Counted from the stretch's first letter, positions 1-12,981 are shown. The stretch is DNA of 64,000 bases from an uncultured Alphaproteobacteria bacterium (GCA_902576905.1 CACGWW010000002.1:146801-210800), one strand, 5' to 3'. Numbers and translations: made by a program. Notes: generated from the sequence alone by a model not told the origin.

Positions 1-1202
1 CCATATCGAATGCTTTCTCGTTACCAGTTCTTAATTGCACGCAACAACTACAGCCTCCTTCTTCACCCAATCTTCCTCCAAAAACTGTTGGGTTAGTCGC
101 TCCGTCTAACTCTGGTAAAGACACTAAAATAGTCGTCTCTATTGGATTAAGTCCACCATCACTTTTATCCCACTGATTAAGGTTCTGGAACTCAATAGCA
201 TGCGCTGCAATATAGGGTACATCTAACTCAGCTAAAGCTTCCTCCGCAGCTTTACTACTATTGTATGCCGGTCCGCCAACCAAACTAAACCCTGTCAAAG
301 ATAGAAATGTGTCGATTGATGCCTTAGCATTTTGCACAAAATATTTATTTATTGCTGGCCTAGCGTCTAAACCTGCGGCAAACGCTGGAATAACCTTTAA
401 ACCCTGTGCTTCTAAACTTCTTATAACTTGATCATAATGTGCGGTGTCTCCAGAGAGAACATAGGATCTCATCAAAAGAAGACCTACGGTACCTATTGAG
501 TGTTTTGCAAAAGGGATTTCTGAAATATTTTCAGTAATTTTCTTCGGTATATCGGGATGATAGAGGCCTGTTTCAGGGTATTCAACAGGTGATTTAATCT
601 CGACCTTTGAACTATTATGAAGTGAGCTATATCTCGACAATAAATAGCAAAAAAGACTCTCAATGTTTTCTTCAGATCCTGCCAACCAATATTGCATGGA
701 TAGGAAATAGGCTCTCAAATCCTGGGCTTTTCCAGGTATAAATTTCAAGACTTTCGGGATCTGGCGAAGAATAGCCATTTGTTTTTCCCCACCAGTAACT
801 TTATTTTTATCTCCTCTTAGTTTTTTCAAGAACTTTAGCACTCCTGAGGAGGGTTTAGACATATCTAAGCCACCCATTTTTGTAAGATTCACAATTTCTT
901 TTGATGAGACTAGTCCAAGCATAAGATCACACTTTTCCCTGGCTTTTTTCAAATCTGGAAGGATTGCTGAAATATGGTCCTCCAAAAAAACTAAAGTGAT
1001 AAGAACCATATTTGCCCTTGCAAGATCCTCCTTTGTTTTAAGCAAACTACTAGGATCTTCTTCCCAGGATGCTGCTGCGTGCACAATTATCTCTAGCTCA
1101 GGATAAATTTTGCTAAACCTGCTCTTTATTCTTTCTACTGAGCCAATAGAATGCGCATCTAAGGTTAGCATTACTAGTGTATACGGATCTCTTTCATATG
1201 AT

Positions 1203-1213
<11 letters not shown>
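1..1213 (-). CDS. bchH: Magnesium chelatase subunit H, N-terminal part (cut by window edge)
   Basis: Large catalytic subunit of Mg-chelatase, which binds protoporphyrin IX and inserts Mg2+ with BchI and BchD (both encoded at 29-32 kb), the first committed step to bacteriochlorophyll. I translated 404 codons from ATG at 1213 ([20 protein letters not shown]...). The reading frame stays open to the window edge and shows family-typical stretches such as [20 protein letters not shown] and [17 protein letters not shown] full BchH is about 1200 residues, so roughly two thirds lies to the left. The start overlaps the end of bchB by 11 nt, implying translational coupling in a bchF-N-B-H operon. Identification is secure; only the C-terminus is unseen. 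Confidence 0.95.
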
Positions 1214-4497
<3,284 letters not shown>

Positions 4498-4537
4498 ACT
4501 TACGAGACCTCTGAAATAAAGCTTTACGTACTAAAAA

Positions 4538-4565
4538 ATGGTAGCGAACCTATCTAAAGTGTCAA
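4538..4565 (-). promoter_or_regulatory. Predicted sigma70-type promoter of bchF-N-B-H
   Basis: Reading the minus strand, TTGACA (4565-4560) is followed after 16 nt by TACCAT (4543-4538), ahead of bchF ATG at 4497. The -35 hexamer is the reverse complement of TGTCAA, the left half of the PpsR box at 4560, so repressor binding would block the polymerase. Spacing and -10 match are acceptable but not perfect; the start site is not mapped. Confidence 0.5.
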
Positions 4566-4618
4566 CAAAAAGTTACATCTTTTAAATAAATCTTTTTATT
4601 TGTTGAAAAAAGATTACA
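4560..4618. promoter_or_regulatory. Two PpsR/CrtJ operator boxes between bchF and ppaA
   Basis: Two exact TGT-N12-ACA palindromes: TGTCAACAAAAAGTTACA at 4560-4577 and TGTTGAAAAAAGATTACA at 4601-4618. Their centres are 41 bp apart (about four helical turns). TGT-N12-ACA is the established PpsR/CrtJ recognition motif, and cooperative binding to spaced pairs is known for CrtJ. They would control bchF leftwards and perhaps ppaA rightwards. Confidence 0.85.
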
Positions 4619-4743
4619 TGAGAGGGGGAAACAATCGCATTTACTGCCTCACTTGATAGAAATCGGAGAAACCAGGGTATTTGTAAATAATAAATTACAT
4701 AGAAATCTTGACTATTATCTCTTAAGACCTCAAAATATTTTAT

Positions 4744-5502
4744 ATGAATAACGATATACACAGCAGATTAAGTTATTCTGGGCAAGGGGGATTAGGTATC
4801 CACCCCGAGAGTCTGGCAAAAATAGCTCTTAGCGAAATTGCAAACGGAAATATAGACCAAAGATTTTATAATGCCGATCTCACTTCATCAATTTTTAACT
4901 CTCTTGTGACTGATGAGCCCGAACACACAATTAAGTTGATCAGAAAAGAGCTAGAGAATGGACTGGCTATACAATTTTTCTTTGAAGGAATAGCGCCAAT
5001 TATTGCAGAAAAATTGGGTGATTCATGGAAACAAGATACAATGACATTTTCCGAAGTTACTATAGCTGTAAGCAAGTTGAGACTACTTTGCCAGGAACTG
5101 GAGTCGCTATATCTTGAGCCTGAAGATACTCTCAAATCAGCACCAAAAATTTTACTTTTTACCCTAGAAGGCGAAAATCATACTTTTGGTTCTTACTTAG
5201 CTGCATTAAAATTGAAAAAAGAAAACTTTAATGCCCAAGTAGCTATCGGATACAGCGAATCAGATCTATTTAAACTTTTAGAATTTGGCGATTTTCAGCT
5301 AATTGGCGTCTCAATTGGCAGTGAAAACATGGTCAATCAAAGTAACACAATTACTGATCGAATTAGAAAGAATTTCCCACTACCCATCGTCGCAGGAGGA
5401 TCCTTTGTAACCCATCACAAAACGCTATCCAAGACATGCCTTGACGTCGACTTCTTCCAACCGAGCCCTAAAGAAATAAAAAGTTTACTTAAAGTTAATT
5501 AA
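4744..5502 (+). CDS. ppaA: B12-binding antirepressor of PpsR (PpaA/AerR family)
   Basis: Light/redox-responsive regulator that counters PpsR/CrtJ repression of photosynthesis genes. It has 252 residues. The N-terminal half (to about residue 130) is helical, and the C-terminal half looks like a cobalamin-binding Rossmann domain: an ENHTFG motif matches the DxHxxG cobalamin signature with Glu for Asp, followed by VSIGSEN and VAGGSFVTHH. In AerR the cobalamin is a light-sensing ligand. It is immediately upstream of ppsR, the standard regulator pair of Rhodobacterales PGCs. No separate strong promoter is obvious, but two PpsR boxes lie in its 5' region. AerR and PpaA are used for the same family; I cannot separate them. 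Confidence 0.9.
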   Translation: MNNDIHSRLSYSGQGGLGIHPESLAKIALSEIANGNIDQRFYNADLTSSIFNSLVTDEPEHTIKLIRKELENGLAIQFFFEGIAPIIAEKLGDSWKQDTMTFSEVTIAVSKLRLLCQELESLYLEPEDTLKSAPKILLFTLEGENHTFGSYLAALKLKKENFNAQVAIGYSESDLFKLLEFGDFQLIGVSIGSENMVNQSNTITDRIRKNFPLPIVAGGSFVTHHKTLSKTCLDVDFFQPSPKEIKSLLKVN

Positions 5503-5536
5503 AGCTCAACGGCTAAATAACTTTCTAACATAAATA

Positions 5537-5575
5537 TGTCTAAATTTGTTTACAATGTGTCAAATTTAGCTTACA
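5537..5575. promoter_or_regulatory. Tandem PpsR/CrtJ boxes in front of ppsR (autoregulation)
   Basis: Two exact TGT-N12-ACA palindromes: TGTCTAAATTTGTTTACA (5537-5554) and TGTCAAATTTAGCTTACA (5558-5575), centres 21 bp apart, that is two turns on the same DNA face. A possible promoter, TTTACA (5549-5554)-N17-TACACT (5572-5577), uses the ends of both boxes as -35 and -10. This would make ppsR and the downstream bchG-P-idi genes self-repressed. Confidence 0.85.
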
Positions 5576-5614
5576 CTTTTTATTAAATTTGATACTAAGT
5601 CAGAGATCCCTTCA

Positions 5615-7018
5615 TTGACCAAGAGAGAGAGTAAAGTAAGAGCTGCTGATCAGATAGTCAGACTAAACCCCGACATTTTCGGTGATGTAATTTTGCGTGC
5701 ATCAGATATATCACTCTTAATTGACACAGCTGGTCTCATTTTAGAGGTTATTTACAATACTGAAAATAAAAACTTAGGCGACATAGACCACTGGCGAACG
5801 AGAAATATTCGAGATTTTATAACAAAAGAGAGCGGGATTAAACTTGAAGAAATTTTAAATTTATCCTCAAGCGAGAATGAAAAAATTGAGAAAGATATTA
5901 TTCAGCTAAATCATATTAAAAATGGTGGCGATGACTTTCCAATTCAATACTCTATCCATCCCACTGGAGTAAATAACCAAATTCTACTTTTTGGCCGTGA
6001 TCTGACCCAGATAGCACAGGCTCAACAAGAACTCATGAAAACTCAATTAAAATTTGAGAGAGAATATGACCGATATAGATCATTTGACACTAAATATCGA
6101 GTAATACTAGAACAGTGTGGCAGCGCATTCATTATTGTTGATGAAGCTGGTCAGCTTATTGATTTTAATCAAAAAGCTGTGGCAATTTTAGAAAAAGCCG
6201 ATTTAAACCAAAAAATGTTAAAGGATTTATTTTACCAAGGAATAAGCTTAGACATTCTGAGCGAGCTTGAAACATTAAACAAAAACAAGCCCTCAACTGC
6301 ATTAAATCTAAACGTTAAAGAAACCAATAAGGAAGTACAATTGCGGGGTACGTTTTTTCGTTCGAATAACGGTGTCCATTCTTTAATAAGGTTATCCAGT
6401 TCATCAAGTCAGAGAACAAGCTATTCCGAAGAAAAAATTTATCTATCTGATCTGTATCAAAAAACTTCAGATGCATTTGTCTTTATTGATGAAGCAGGAA
6501 AAATAGTTGATGCTAATGAGAGCTTTTTAATTCTTACAGAGAATCCAAATATTGATGAAGTTGTCGGCAAGTCATTTTCTGACTATCTCAAAAATGCCAC
6601 TACTGATTTAAAAATTCTAACTGATAATTCGAAAAGACTTGGGAAAATTAGAAACTATGCAACTGATTTTATTACAACTTTCGGATCAAAAATTCCTGTC
6701 ACAATTTCATCGACTTGGGTATCAAATCAAGATGACGATTTTTATGGGTTCATTTTAAGAGACACTTCAAACGTAGAGCTAGAGAAACAAAACGATAATG
6801 AGAAACATAGCTGGGAAGCAACCACCAAATTGGTAGGAAGTGCTCCGTTGAAAGAGTTAGTAGCCCAAACCGGAGATATTGCGGAAAGAATATGCTTAGA
6901 AACCGCACTTAATTTAACAAATAACAATAAAGTAGCAGCTGCCGAGCTACTTAGTCTGTCGCGTCAAAGCCTATATGTGAAACTCAGAAAACATAATCTT
7001 TTGGATATTAAGGACTAA
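5615..7018 (+). CDS. ppsR: Photosynthesis gene repressor PpsR/CrtJ
   Basis: Transcriptional repressor of bch, crt and puc-type promoters under oxygen and light. It has 467 residues with the usual layout: an N-terminal domain, linker helix near 130-155, two PAS domains (about 160-260 and 280-395) and a C-terminal FIS-type helix-turn-helix (AAAELLSLSRQSLYVKLRKHNL). The start is TTG at 5615; an in-frame TAG at 5567 excludes any long extension and no ATG is available nearby. There are only two cysteines, Cys168 and Cys427; Cys427 corresponds to the HTH cysteine (Cys424/420) of Rhodobacter, but the inter-PAS redox cysteine (251/249) is missing. Two operator boxes precede it. The stop is 5 nt from the bchG start. 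Confidence 0.93.
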   Translation: MTKRESKVRAADQIVRLNPDIFGDVILRASDISLLIDTAGLILEVIYNTENKNLGDIDHWRTRNIRDFITKESGIKLEEILNLSSSENEKIEKDIIQLNHIKNGGDDFPIQYSIHPTGVNNQILLFGRDLTQIAQAQQELMKTQLKFEREYDRYRSFDTKYRVILEQCGSAFIIVDEAGQLIDFNQKAVAILEKADLNQKMLKDLFYQGISLDILSELETLNKNKPSTALNLNVKETNKEVQLRGTFFRSNNGVHSLIRLSSSSSQRTSYSEEKIYLSDLYQKTSDAFVFIDEAGKIVDANESFLILTENPNIDEVVGKSFSDYLKNATTDLKILTDNSKRLGKIRNYATDFITTFGSKIPVTISSTWVSNQDDDFYGFILRDTSNVELEKQNDNEKHSWEATTKLVGSAPLKELVAQTGDIAERICLETALNLTNNNKVAAAELLSLSRQSLYVKLRKHNLLDIKD

Positions 7019-7023
7019 AATCA

Positions 7024-7923
7024 GTGATTAAAAGCTATCAAACTCATTTTACCAGTACGCCTAGCTTGATATCGCTTCTTGAACTTATAAAACCTGTTAC
7101 CTGGTTTCCACCTATGTGGGCTTTTTTATGTGGTGTGGTGTCAGTTGGCGCCTTAAATAGCAATAATACTATACTCATATTATCCGGTCTTCTACTTGCC
7201 GGACCATTGGTATGTGGAATGAGCCAGGCTGTAAACGATTGGTGTGACCGTCATGTCGATGCAATTAATCAACCAGAGAGACCCATTCCATCTGGAAGAG
7301 TGAGTGCTGGATGGGGTTTTTTTACCGGCATTATAATGAGTGCCACAAGTATCCTTTTTGCATACTATCTTGGAAATCTTATCTTTTTTGCAACAATTAT
7401 AGGCGTCTTAGCCGCTTGGCTTTATTCATTAGAACCGATAAGACTGAAACGATCGGCGATTTTTGGGCCAGGAGTAGTGGCAATTTGTTATGAAGGGCTT
7501 CCATGGTTTACTGGCGCTGCTATTTTCACAATATCATTGCCAAATAAAGAGGTTCTAATAGTGCTCTCATTGTATGCTTTGGGAGCGCACGGAATAATGA
7601 CTATGAATGACTTCAAAGCAACCAAGGGAGATAAACTTTTAGGCATCAATTCTTTACCTGTGATTTTAGGCAGAAAGACCGCTACTTTAGTGGCTTGCCT
7701 TGTAATGCTTTTCCCACAGCTAATAGTAATATCTCTATTTTACTTCTGGGGATCTTTAATTCTAGCCATTACGCTGGCAGTTTGCGTTCTACTGCAGTCC
7801 TTATCAATGATTTTTCTCATTCGGGATCCAGAAAAAAATACACCATTCTTTAATATAACCGGAGTACTTTTATATATTGCTGGGATGATGTTATCAGCAA
7901 ATGGACTGTATTTAATGAATTAA
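7024..7923 (+). CDS. bchG: Bacteriochlorophyll synthase (geranylgeranyl transferase)
   Basis: UbiA-family membrane prenyltransferase that esterifies bacteriochlorophyllide a with geranylgeranyl diphosphate. It has 299 residues and about eight hydrophobic helices. The first prenyl-diphosphate/Mg2+ motif is NDWCDRHVDAINQPERPIPSG and the second is the MNDFKATKGDKLLGINSLP region. The start is GTG at 7024, only 5 nt after the ppsR stop, so it shares that transcript. BchP, encoded two genes on, then reduces the geranylgeranyl tail. Confidence 0.95.
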   Translation: MIKSYQTHFTSTPSLISLLELIKPVTWFPPMWAFLCGVVSVGALNSNNTILILSGLLLAGPLVCGMSQAVNDWCDRHVDAINQPERPIPSGRVSAGWGFFTGIIMSATSILFAYYLGNLIFFATIIGVLAAWLYSLEPIRLKRSAIFGPGVVAICYEGLPWFTGAAIFTISLPNKEVLIVLSLYALGAHGIMTMNDFKATKGDKLLGINSLPVILGRKTATLVACLVMLFPQLIVISLFYFWGSLILAITLAVCVLLQSLSMIFLIRDPEKNTPFFNITGVLLYIAGMMLSANGLYLMN

Positions 7924-7937
7924 ATTAGGGGGTAGTA

Positions 7938-9290
7938 ATGAATTGGTTTTCGATTTTAAGATTAGGGTTAGTTCAACTTTGCATTGGTTCAAGTGTGGTT
8001 ATTCCATTGTCTACACTGAATCGCTTGATGAAAGTAGAATTAGCTTTACCAGCAACTATTGCCGGTTTTTTGATTGCGCTGCATTATGCAGTCCAGTTAA
8101 CGAGAGTCAATTGGGGTTACTTATCTGATAAATCTCAAAACAGGAGTCAGTGGATAATATTTGGAATGCTAATTTTAGGGATAGGTGGAGTACTAGCTTC
8201 TGCTTCTATACCTCTAATTGAAAGTAATTTCGCATATGGAATAATGCTTGCTTTATTTTCATATACTTTAATTGGGTTTGGGGTAGGTGCAGCAGGAACC
8301 CCTCTTCTTGCTCTTCTTGCCTCTTACAGTTCTAAATCACAGAAGGGCTTTGCCGCCTCTATCACCTTTCTTATGATGATATTAGGACTTGCAATAACTG
8401 GTATAACAGCTGGCATAATCTTAGACCCCTACTCTCATCAAAAGCTAATAAAAATCACAGCCTCTCTTGCTATAATGACCAATATATTATCTTATCTTAG
8501 CTTGAAAAACTTAGAAAAAACGCTGCGAAATAATGCAGACTCTCGCACACCGAATGCTATTAGCTATAACGAACCATTTCTTGTAGGTATTAAAAAAGTA
8601 TGGATGGAAAGAGAAGCGAGGCTTTTCACAATTTTTATTTTTATCTCTATGGGTGCTTTTTCAATGCAAGATCCAATATTGGAACCCTTCGCTGGAGAAG
8701 TCTTTGGCTTTGCTGTCGGAGAGTCAACAAAACTTGATGGATTCCATAAGATTGGGACGTTAATTGGAATTATTTTAATAATCCTTTGCCTTTCAAAGTT
8801 TAGAATTGGATTTGCTTCTTTATCGATTGTTAAAAATGAACGCCTAGGAACAGAAAAATTTTGGCTGATCACTGGATGCCTCTTTTCTGCATTTTCACTA
8901 TTTATAATTTCTCTTCTTGGACTTACATATAGAGATCCAGGTATATTAAACTCAGTTGTTTTTCTTTTCGGAATATCTAATGGTGTGTTCACTGCGGGAA
9001 TATTGGGAACTATGTTGCATTTAGCAAGGAGGGGTTCGAGTGATAACAACACGGGTACCCGTATGGGGATATGGGGGGCAGCACAAGCTTATGCAACTAT
9101 GATTGCTGTTTTTTTTAGCACAGTCTTGGTCGATATACTTGGCCTTATGATGAATTCCCTCCCAAGTGTATATGGAATAGTGTTTCTAACTGCTGCAAGT
9201 TTTTTTATAGCTGCAGCATTTTTGGGTTCATTAATTATTAAAAAAGATGAACTCGATCAAAATCAAAACATACTACAATCGGTGAGTTAA
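7938..9290 (+). CDS. BCH/PucC-family MFS protein (light-harvesting assembly or pigment handling)
   Basis: A 12-helix major-facilitator-fold protein of the PucC/LhaA/BchG-linked family (450 residues). Homologues at the same place in Rhodobacter PGCs, between bchG and bchP, are known as orf428/bch2. PucC and LhaA help assemble light-harvesting complexes; this member may deliver pigment. Visible features include the N-terminal LRLGLVQLCIGSSVVIPLSTLNR and the later NGVFTAGILGTMLHLARRG. A GGGGG ribosome-binding site lies a few bases before ATG 7938. It sits in the ppsR-bchG-bchP-idi unit. The family is clear; the exact cargo is unknown. Confidence 0.88.
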   Translation: MNWFSILRLGLVQLCIGSSVVIPLSTLNRLMKVELALPATIAGFLIALHYAVQLTRVNWGYLSDKSQNRSQWIIFGMLILGIGGVLASASIPLIESNFAYGIMLALFSYTLIGFGVGAAGTPLLALLASYSSKSQKGFAASITFLMMILGLAITGITAGIILDPYSHQKLIKITASLAIMTNILSYLSLKNLEKTLRNNADSRTPNAISYNEPFLVGIKKVWMEREARLFTIFIFISMGAFSMQDPILEPFAGEVFGFAVGESTKLDGFHKIGTLIGIILIILCLSKFRIGFASLSIVKNERLGTEKFWLITGCLFSAFSLFIISLLGLTYRDPGILNSVVFLFGISNGVFTAGILGTMLHLARRGSSDNNTGTRMGIWGAAQAYATMIAVFFSTVLVDILGLMMNSLPSVYGIVFLTAASFFIAAAFLGSLIIKKDELDQNQNILQSVS

Positions 9291-9291
9291 A

Positions 9292-10467
9292 ATGATCTAT
9301 GATATAACAGTTATAGGAGGAGGACCCTCCGGCGCAACAGCTGCAGAGCAACTGGCGAAAAAAGGTTTCAAAGTCGCATTAATAGATAGAGCAGGAAGAA
9401 TAAAGCCTTGTGGAGGTGCTATCCCTCCAAGATTAATTGAAGACTTTGAAATACCTCAGTCTCAATTAGTTGCAAAAATCAAGACAGCAAGAATGATATC
9501 ACCAACGAATAGGAAAGTAGACATTCCAATAGAAAATGGTTACGTAGGAATGGTAGATAGAGAATTCTTTGATGAATATCTTCGGGAAAGAGCAGCAAAA
9601 TGTGGTGCAAAACGGTTTACCGGCACATTTGTAAAATTATCTAAAAATTCACAATATACTAAAGTTGATTTTAATAATCACTTAACAAAAAAAATTTCTA
9701 CACTCCTCACAAGATATGTAATAGGTGCAGATGGTGCTAAATCCAATGTTGCAAGAAATACAATTAAGGACGCACATAAGATCCCCTATGTGATAGCGTA
9801 TCATGAGATAATAGAGGCCCCGAAAGCAACTAGTGAATATAATCCAGATAGATGTGATGTTATTTACAATGGAGATATATCGCCTGATTTTTATGGATGG
9901 GTTTTCCCTCATGGAAAATCGGCAAGTGTAGGAATGGGAACAGGGATAAATAGCGTTAACCTGAAGAAGGCTACCAGCGATCTTAGGACTCAAGCAGGAC
10001 TAGACAAATGCTCAACCATAAGAAAAGAAGGAGCTCCAATCCCGCTTAAGCCCTTGGAGAGGTGGGATAATGGAGATAATGTCGTACTTGCCGGTGATGC
10101 TGCTGGGGTAGTAGCACCCTCATCGGGGGAGGGTATCTATTATGCAATGATAGGAGGTAAGTATGCAGCGGATGCGGTTGAAAAATGCTTGCTTAATGGA
10201 GATTCGAAATTTTTAAGTTTAGCAAGAAAGAATTTTATGAAAGAACATAAAGCGGTTTTTCAAGTTCTCGGTGCCATGCAAAACGCATATTATAGATCTG
10301 ATGACCGAAGAGAGCGTTTTGTAACTTTATGCAAAGACATAGACGTTCAAAGAATAACTTTTGAATCTTATATGCATAAAAAACTATCTCGTTCGAGGCC
10401 AATAGCACACCTAAAAATAATGTTTAAAAATATTGCCCACCTCACCGGTATAGTTAAAGCCACATGA
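9292..10467 (+). CDS. bchP: Geranylgeranyl-bacteriochlorophyll reductase
   Basis: FAD/NAD(P)H-dependent reductase that converts the geranylgeranyl tail of bacteriochlorophyll to phytyl. It has 391 residues, the normal size. An N-terminal Rossmann motif (GGGPSGATAAEQLAKKGFKV) is followed by the family-specific CGGAIPPRLIEDF, and the second FAD motif is GDAAGVVAPSSGEGIYYAM. The start is 1 nt after the preceding TAA, and the stop overlaps the idi start (ATGA). Confidence 0.95.
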   Translation: MIYDITVIGGGPSGATAAEQLAKKGFKVALIDRAGRIKPCGGAIPPRLIEDFEIPQSQLVAKIKTARMISPTNRKVDIPIENGYVGMVDREFFDEYLRERAAKCGAKRFTGTFVKLSKNSQYTKVDFNNHLTKKISTLLTRYVIGADGAKSNVARNTIKDAHKIPYVIAYHEIIEAPKATSEYNPDRCDVIYNGDISPDFYGWVFPHGKSASVGMGTGINSVNLKKATSDLRTQAGLDKCSTIRKEGAPIPLKPLERWDNGDNVVLAGDAAGVVAPSSGEGIYYAMIGGKYAADAVEKCLLNGDSKFLSLARKNFMKEHKAVFQVLGAMQNAYYRSDDRRERFVTLCKDIDVQRITFESYMHKKLSRSRPIAHLKIMFKNIAHLTGIVKAT

Positions 10468-10988
10468 ATATTAATTTTATTCCTGCATGGGATCAAGGGG
10501 TCTTACAACCATTGGAAAAGCTGGAAGTTCATAAAAGAGGTCTAAGGCATAAAGCGGTCTCGGTATTCTTAATTTCAGATAATAATGTACTTATTCAAAA
10601 AAGAGCATCAATGAAATATCATACGCCAGGATTATGGGCTAATACCTGCTGCACACACCCCTTGTGGTCGGAAGATCCCGAGGAATGCGCTCACAGAAGA
10701 CTAAAAGAAGAGTTGGGAATAGAGGTGCCGGAATTAGTGTATAAAAACAAAATTGACTATAAAGCCGATGTTGGCAATGGCTTAATCGAAAATGAGAATG
10801 TAGATGTCTTTGTTGGCTCAATAAAAGAAAAAGATAATTTAAAAATACGTCTTAATAACGATGAAGTGGCAGAGGTGAAGTGGATTTGTTTTGACAGGTT
10901 AAAAGAAGAAATATCACTATCGCCTAATAAGTTTACACCTTGGTTGAGGATATACGTCCAAGATCATTTTGAACAAATTATAAACTGA
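10464..10988 (+). CDS. idi: Isopentenyl-diphosphate delta-isomerase type I
   Basis: Interconverts IPP and DMAPP, supplying prenyl precursors for the carotenoids and the bacteriochlorophyll tail made by this cluster. It has 174 residues. The Nudix box (RRLKEELGIE) and the catalytic-cysteine region CCTHPLW are present, with the later Glu-rich ENENVDVFVG metal/catalytic segment. It is the last gene of the ppsR-bchG-bchP-idi unit, overlaps bchP by 4 nt and ends 5 bp from the convergent dxs gene. Confidence 0.95.
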   Translation: MNINFIPAWDQGVLQPLEKLEVHKRGLRHKAVSVFLISDNNVLIQKRASMKYHTPGLWANTCCTHPLWSEDPEECAHRRLKEELGIEVPELVYKNKIDYKADVGNGLIENENVDVFVGSIKEKDNLKIRLNNDEVAEVKWICFDRLKEEISLSPNKFTPWLRIYVQDHFEQIIN

Positions 10989-10993
10989 CCAGC

Positions 10994-12916
10994 TTATTTT
11001 ATAATCTTAATTTTATTGCTTCGTATATCGACTATACCCAGAACATCAAGAATCGTTGTTGTAATTCCTGTGACATCTAGCCCAGCTTCCTTATACATTA
11101 CATTTGGTGAAGCTTGATCTATAAATTTATCCGGTAAAAATAAACTTCTTACCTTTAGATTGTTATTTATCATGTTATTTTTGAGTAACCAGTCTACCAC
11201 ATGAGATCCGAACCCACCAATGGATCCCTCTTCTAGGGTAATTAATAACTCATGGTTTTCTGAAAGCACTTTTACTAAATCTACATCTAATGGTTTAGCA
11301 AATCTAGCATCTGCAACAGTTACTGAAATGCCTAATTGCTCCAACTCCTCTGACGCGTCTAGTGCTTCTTTGAGATGTGCTCCAAAACTTAATATTGCGA
11401 CCCTATTGCCCTCTTTACAAATTCTTCCTTTCCCTAGCTCAAGAACTTCACCTCTTTCAGGAAGTTCTACACCTATCCCCTCACCTCTTGGATACCTAAA
11501 TGATATGGGGCCGTCATTATACTCTGCTGACGTTCTGATCATATGCATTAGCTCTAACTCGTCTGCTGCTGCCATTACCACAAAACCTGGCAAATTTGAA
11601 AGGTAAGCTACGTCAAAAGAACCTGCATGGGTAGCTCCATCAGCACCAACCAACCCAGCTCTATCAATTGCAAACCTTACTGGTAATTTTTGTAGAGCCA
11701 CATCATGAACAATCTGATCATATCCTCTTTGAAGAAAAGTTGAATATATTGCGCAGAAGGGTTTCAAACCTCCAGCTGCCATACCAGCACAGAAAGTTAC
11801 AGCATGTTGTTCTGCTATTCCAACATCAAAAGTTCTACCAGGGAAACCATCCTGAAAAATATTTAATCCGGTACCTGAGGGCATTGCTGCCGTAACAGCA
11901 ACAATCTTTTCGTCAAGAGTTGCCTCTTTTACAAGTGTTTGACCAAAGATTGATGTGTATGATGGAGCGTTTGATTTTCCTTTGTGCTGCTTTCCCGAAG
12001 CAACATCAAATTTCGACACGCCATGATATTTATCCGCAGATGTTTCTGCTGGTGCATACCCAGCTCCTTTTTTTGTAACACAATGTATTAAAACTGGTCC
12101 CTCAGATCTGGTTTTGACTGTTCTTAAAACTGGTAGTAGTTGGTCTAAGTCATGTCCATCTATTGGACCGACGTATGAAAAACCCAAATCTTCGAAAAAA
12201 GTGTTACCCGTTCCACCAGCTAGTCCTGTTATCAAACCTCTAGCACGTTTTGCACCTTCTCTAAGTGGCCCTGGTAGTGACTTCGCAAAATTCTCTGCTA
12301 ATTCCTTAAGAGTATAAAATTGTTGGTTTGCATATAGGCTGGATAAATATTTCGACATAGCGCCAACCGGTGGAGCGATAGACATTTCATTGTCATTCAA
12401 GATAACAAAAAATCTTCTCCCTTCAGCACCTGCATTATTTAGTGCTTCGTAAGCCATTCCAGCACTTATAGATCCATCACCAATAACTGCAACAGCATCA
12501 CCGGTAGCCATTCCCATATCTCTAGCTACCGTAAATCCTAAGCCTGCAGATATCGACGTAGATGAATGAGCTGCTCCGAAGGGATCATAATCACTTTCAC
12601 TTCTCTTTGTGAAACCTGACAGTCCTCCCTCTTGTCTAAGAGAACTCATTTTTTCTCTGCGACCAGTAATTATTTTATGTGGATAACATTGATGTCCAAC
12701 ATCCCATATCAACTTATCGTGCGGTGTATTAAACACTGAATGTATTGCAACTGTTAGCTCTACAACGCCTAGGCTTGATCCTAAATGTCCTCCTGTCTCA
12801 GAAACCGCTCTAATTGTTTCATTACGCAATTCTATAGCAAGTTTTTTGAGATCTAAATCTGAGAGATGCCGAAGATCAGCAGGGTAATTTATTTTATCAA
12901 GAAGTGTAGATTTCAT
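10994..12916 (-). CDS. dxs: 1-deoxy-D-xylulose-5-phosphate synthase
   Basis: Thiamine-diphosphate enzyme that condenses pyruvate and glyceraldehyde 3-phosphate, the entry and flux-setting step of the MEP isoprenoid pathway. It has 640 residues, full length. The TPP motif [18 protein letters not shown], the active-site His region [12 protein letters not shown] and the C-terminal transketolase domain ([18 protein letters not shown]) are present. It follows pufM directly in the same direction, the position of the PGC-encoded dxs copy in Rhodobacter. A strong hairpin separates it from pufM, so it may be expressed by partial read-through of puf. Whether the genome has another dxs cannot be seen. 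Confidence 0.96.
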   Translation of the reverse strand: MKSTLLDKINYPADLRHLSDLDLKKLAIELRNETIRAVSETGGHLGSSLGVVELTVAIHSVFNTPHDKLIWDVGHQCYPHKIITGRREKMSSLRQEGGLSGFTKRSESDYDPFGAAHSSTSISAGLGFTVARDMGMATGDAVAVIGDGSISAGMAYEALNNAGAEGRRFFVILNDNEMSIAPPVGAMSKYLSSLYANQQFYTLKELAENFAKSLPGPLREGAKRARGLITGLAGGTGNTFFEDLGFSYVGPIDGHDLDQLLPVLRTVKTRSEGPVLIHCVTKKGAGYAPAETSADKYHGVSKFDVASGKQHKGKSNAPSYTSIFGQTLVKEATLDEKIVAVTAAMPSGTGLNIFQDGFPGRTFDVGIAEQHAVTFCAGMAAGGLKPFCAIYSTFLQRGYDQIVHDVALQKLPVRFAIDRAGLVGADGATHAGSFDVAYLSNLPGFVVMAAADELELMHMIRTSAEYNDGPISFRYPRGEGIGVELPERGEVLELGKGRICKEGNRVAILSFGAHLKEALDASEELEQLGISVTVADARFAKPLDVDLVKVLSENHELLITLEEGSIGGFGSHVVDWLLKNNMINNNLKVRSLFLPDKFIDQASPNVMYKEAGLDVTGITTTILDVLGIVDIRSNKIKIIK

Positions 12917-12939
12917 AACTTAGATGTGTAACTTATTTT

Positions 12940-12969
12940 TCACGTGGAGGAAACATTTCCCCCACGTGA
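12940..12969 (-). terminator. Strong hairpin downstream of pufM
   Basis: The arms TCACGTGG (12940-12947) and CCACGTGA (12962-12969) pair perfectly and enclose a second stem GGAAA/TTTCC (12949-12953 with 12956-12960) with a 2-nt loop. On the minus strand it is followed by AAAAATAAG rather than a U-run, so it is more likely a 3' stabiliser or an attenuating/partial terminator for puf than a classical intrinsic terminator. Confidence 0.65.
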
Positions 12970-12981
12970 GTTTAGAATATT

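Noticed and set aside
4708..4743. Leaderless ppaA promoter TTGACT-N17-CAAAAT
   Set aside because: The -10 match is weak and would place the transcription start at the ATG itself; no support.
8564..9052. Antisense ORF of 162 codons opposite the PucC-like gene
   Set aside because: It lies wholly inside a strong family gene, has no ribosome-binding site and its translation has no protein-like pattern.
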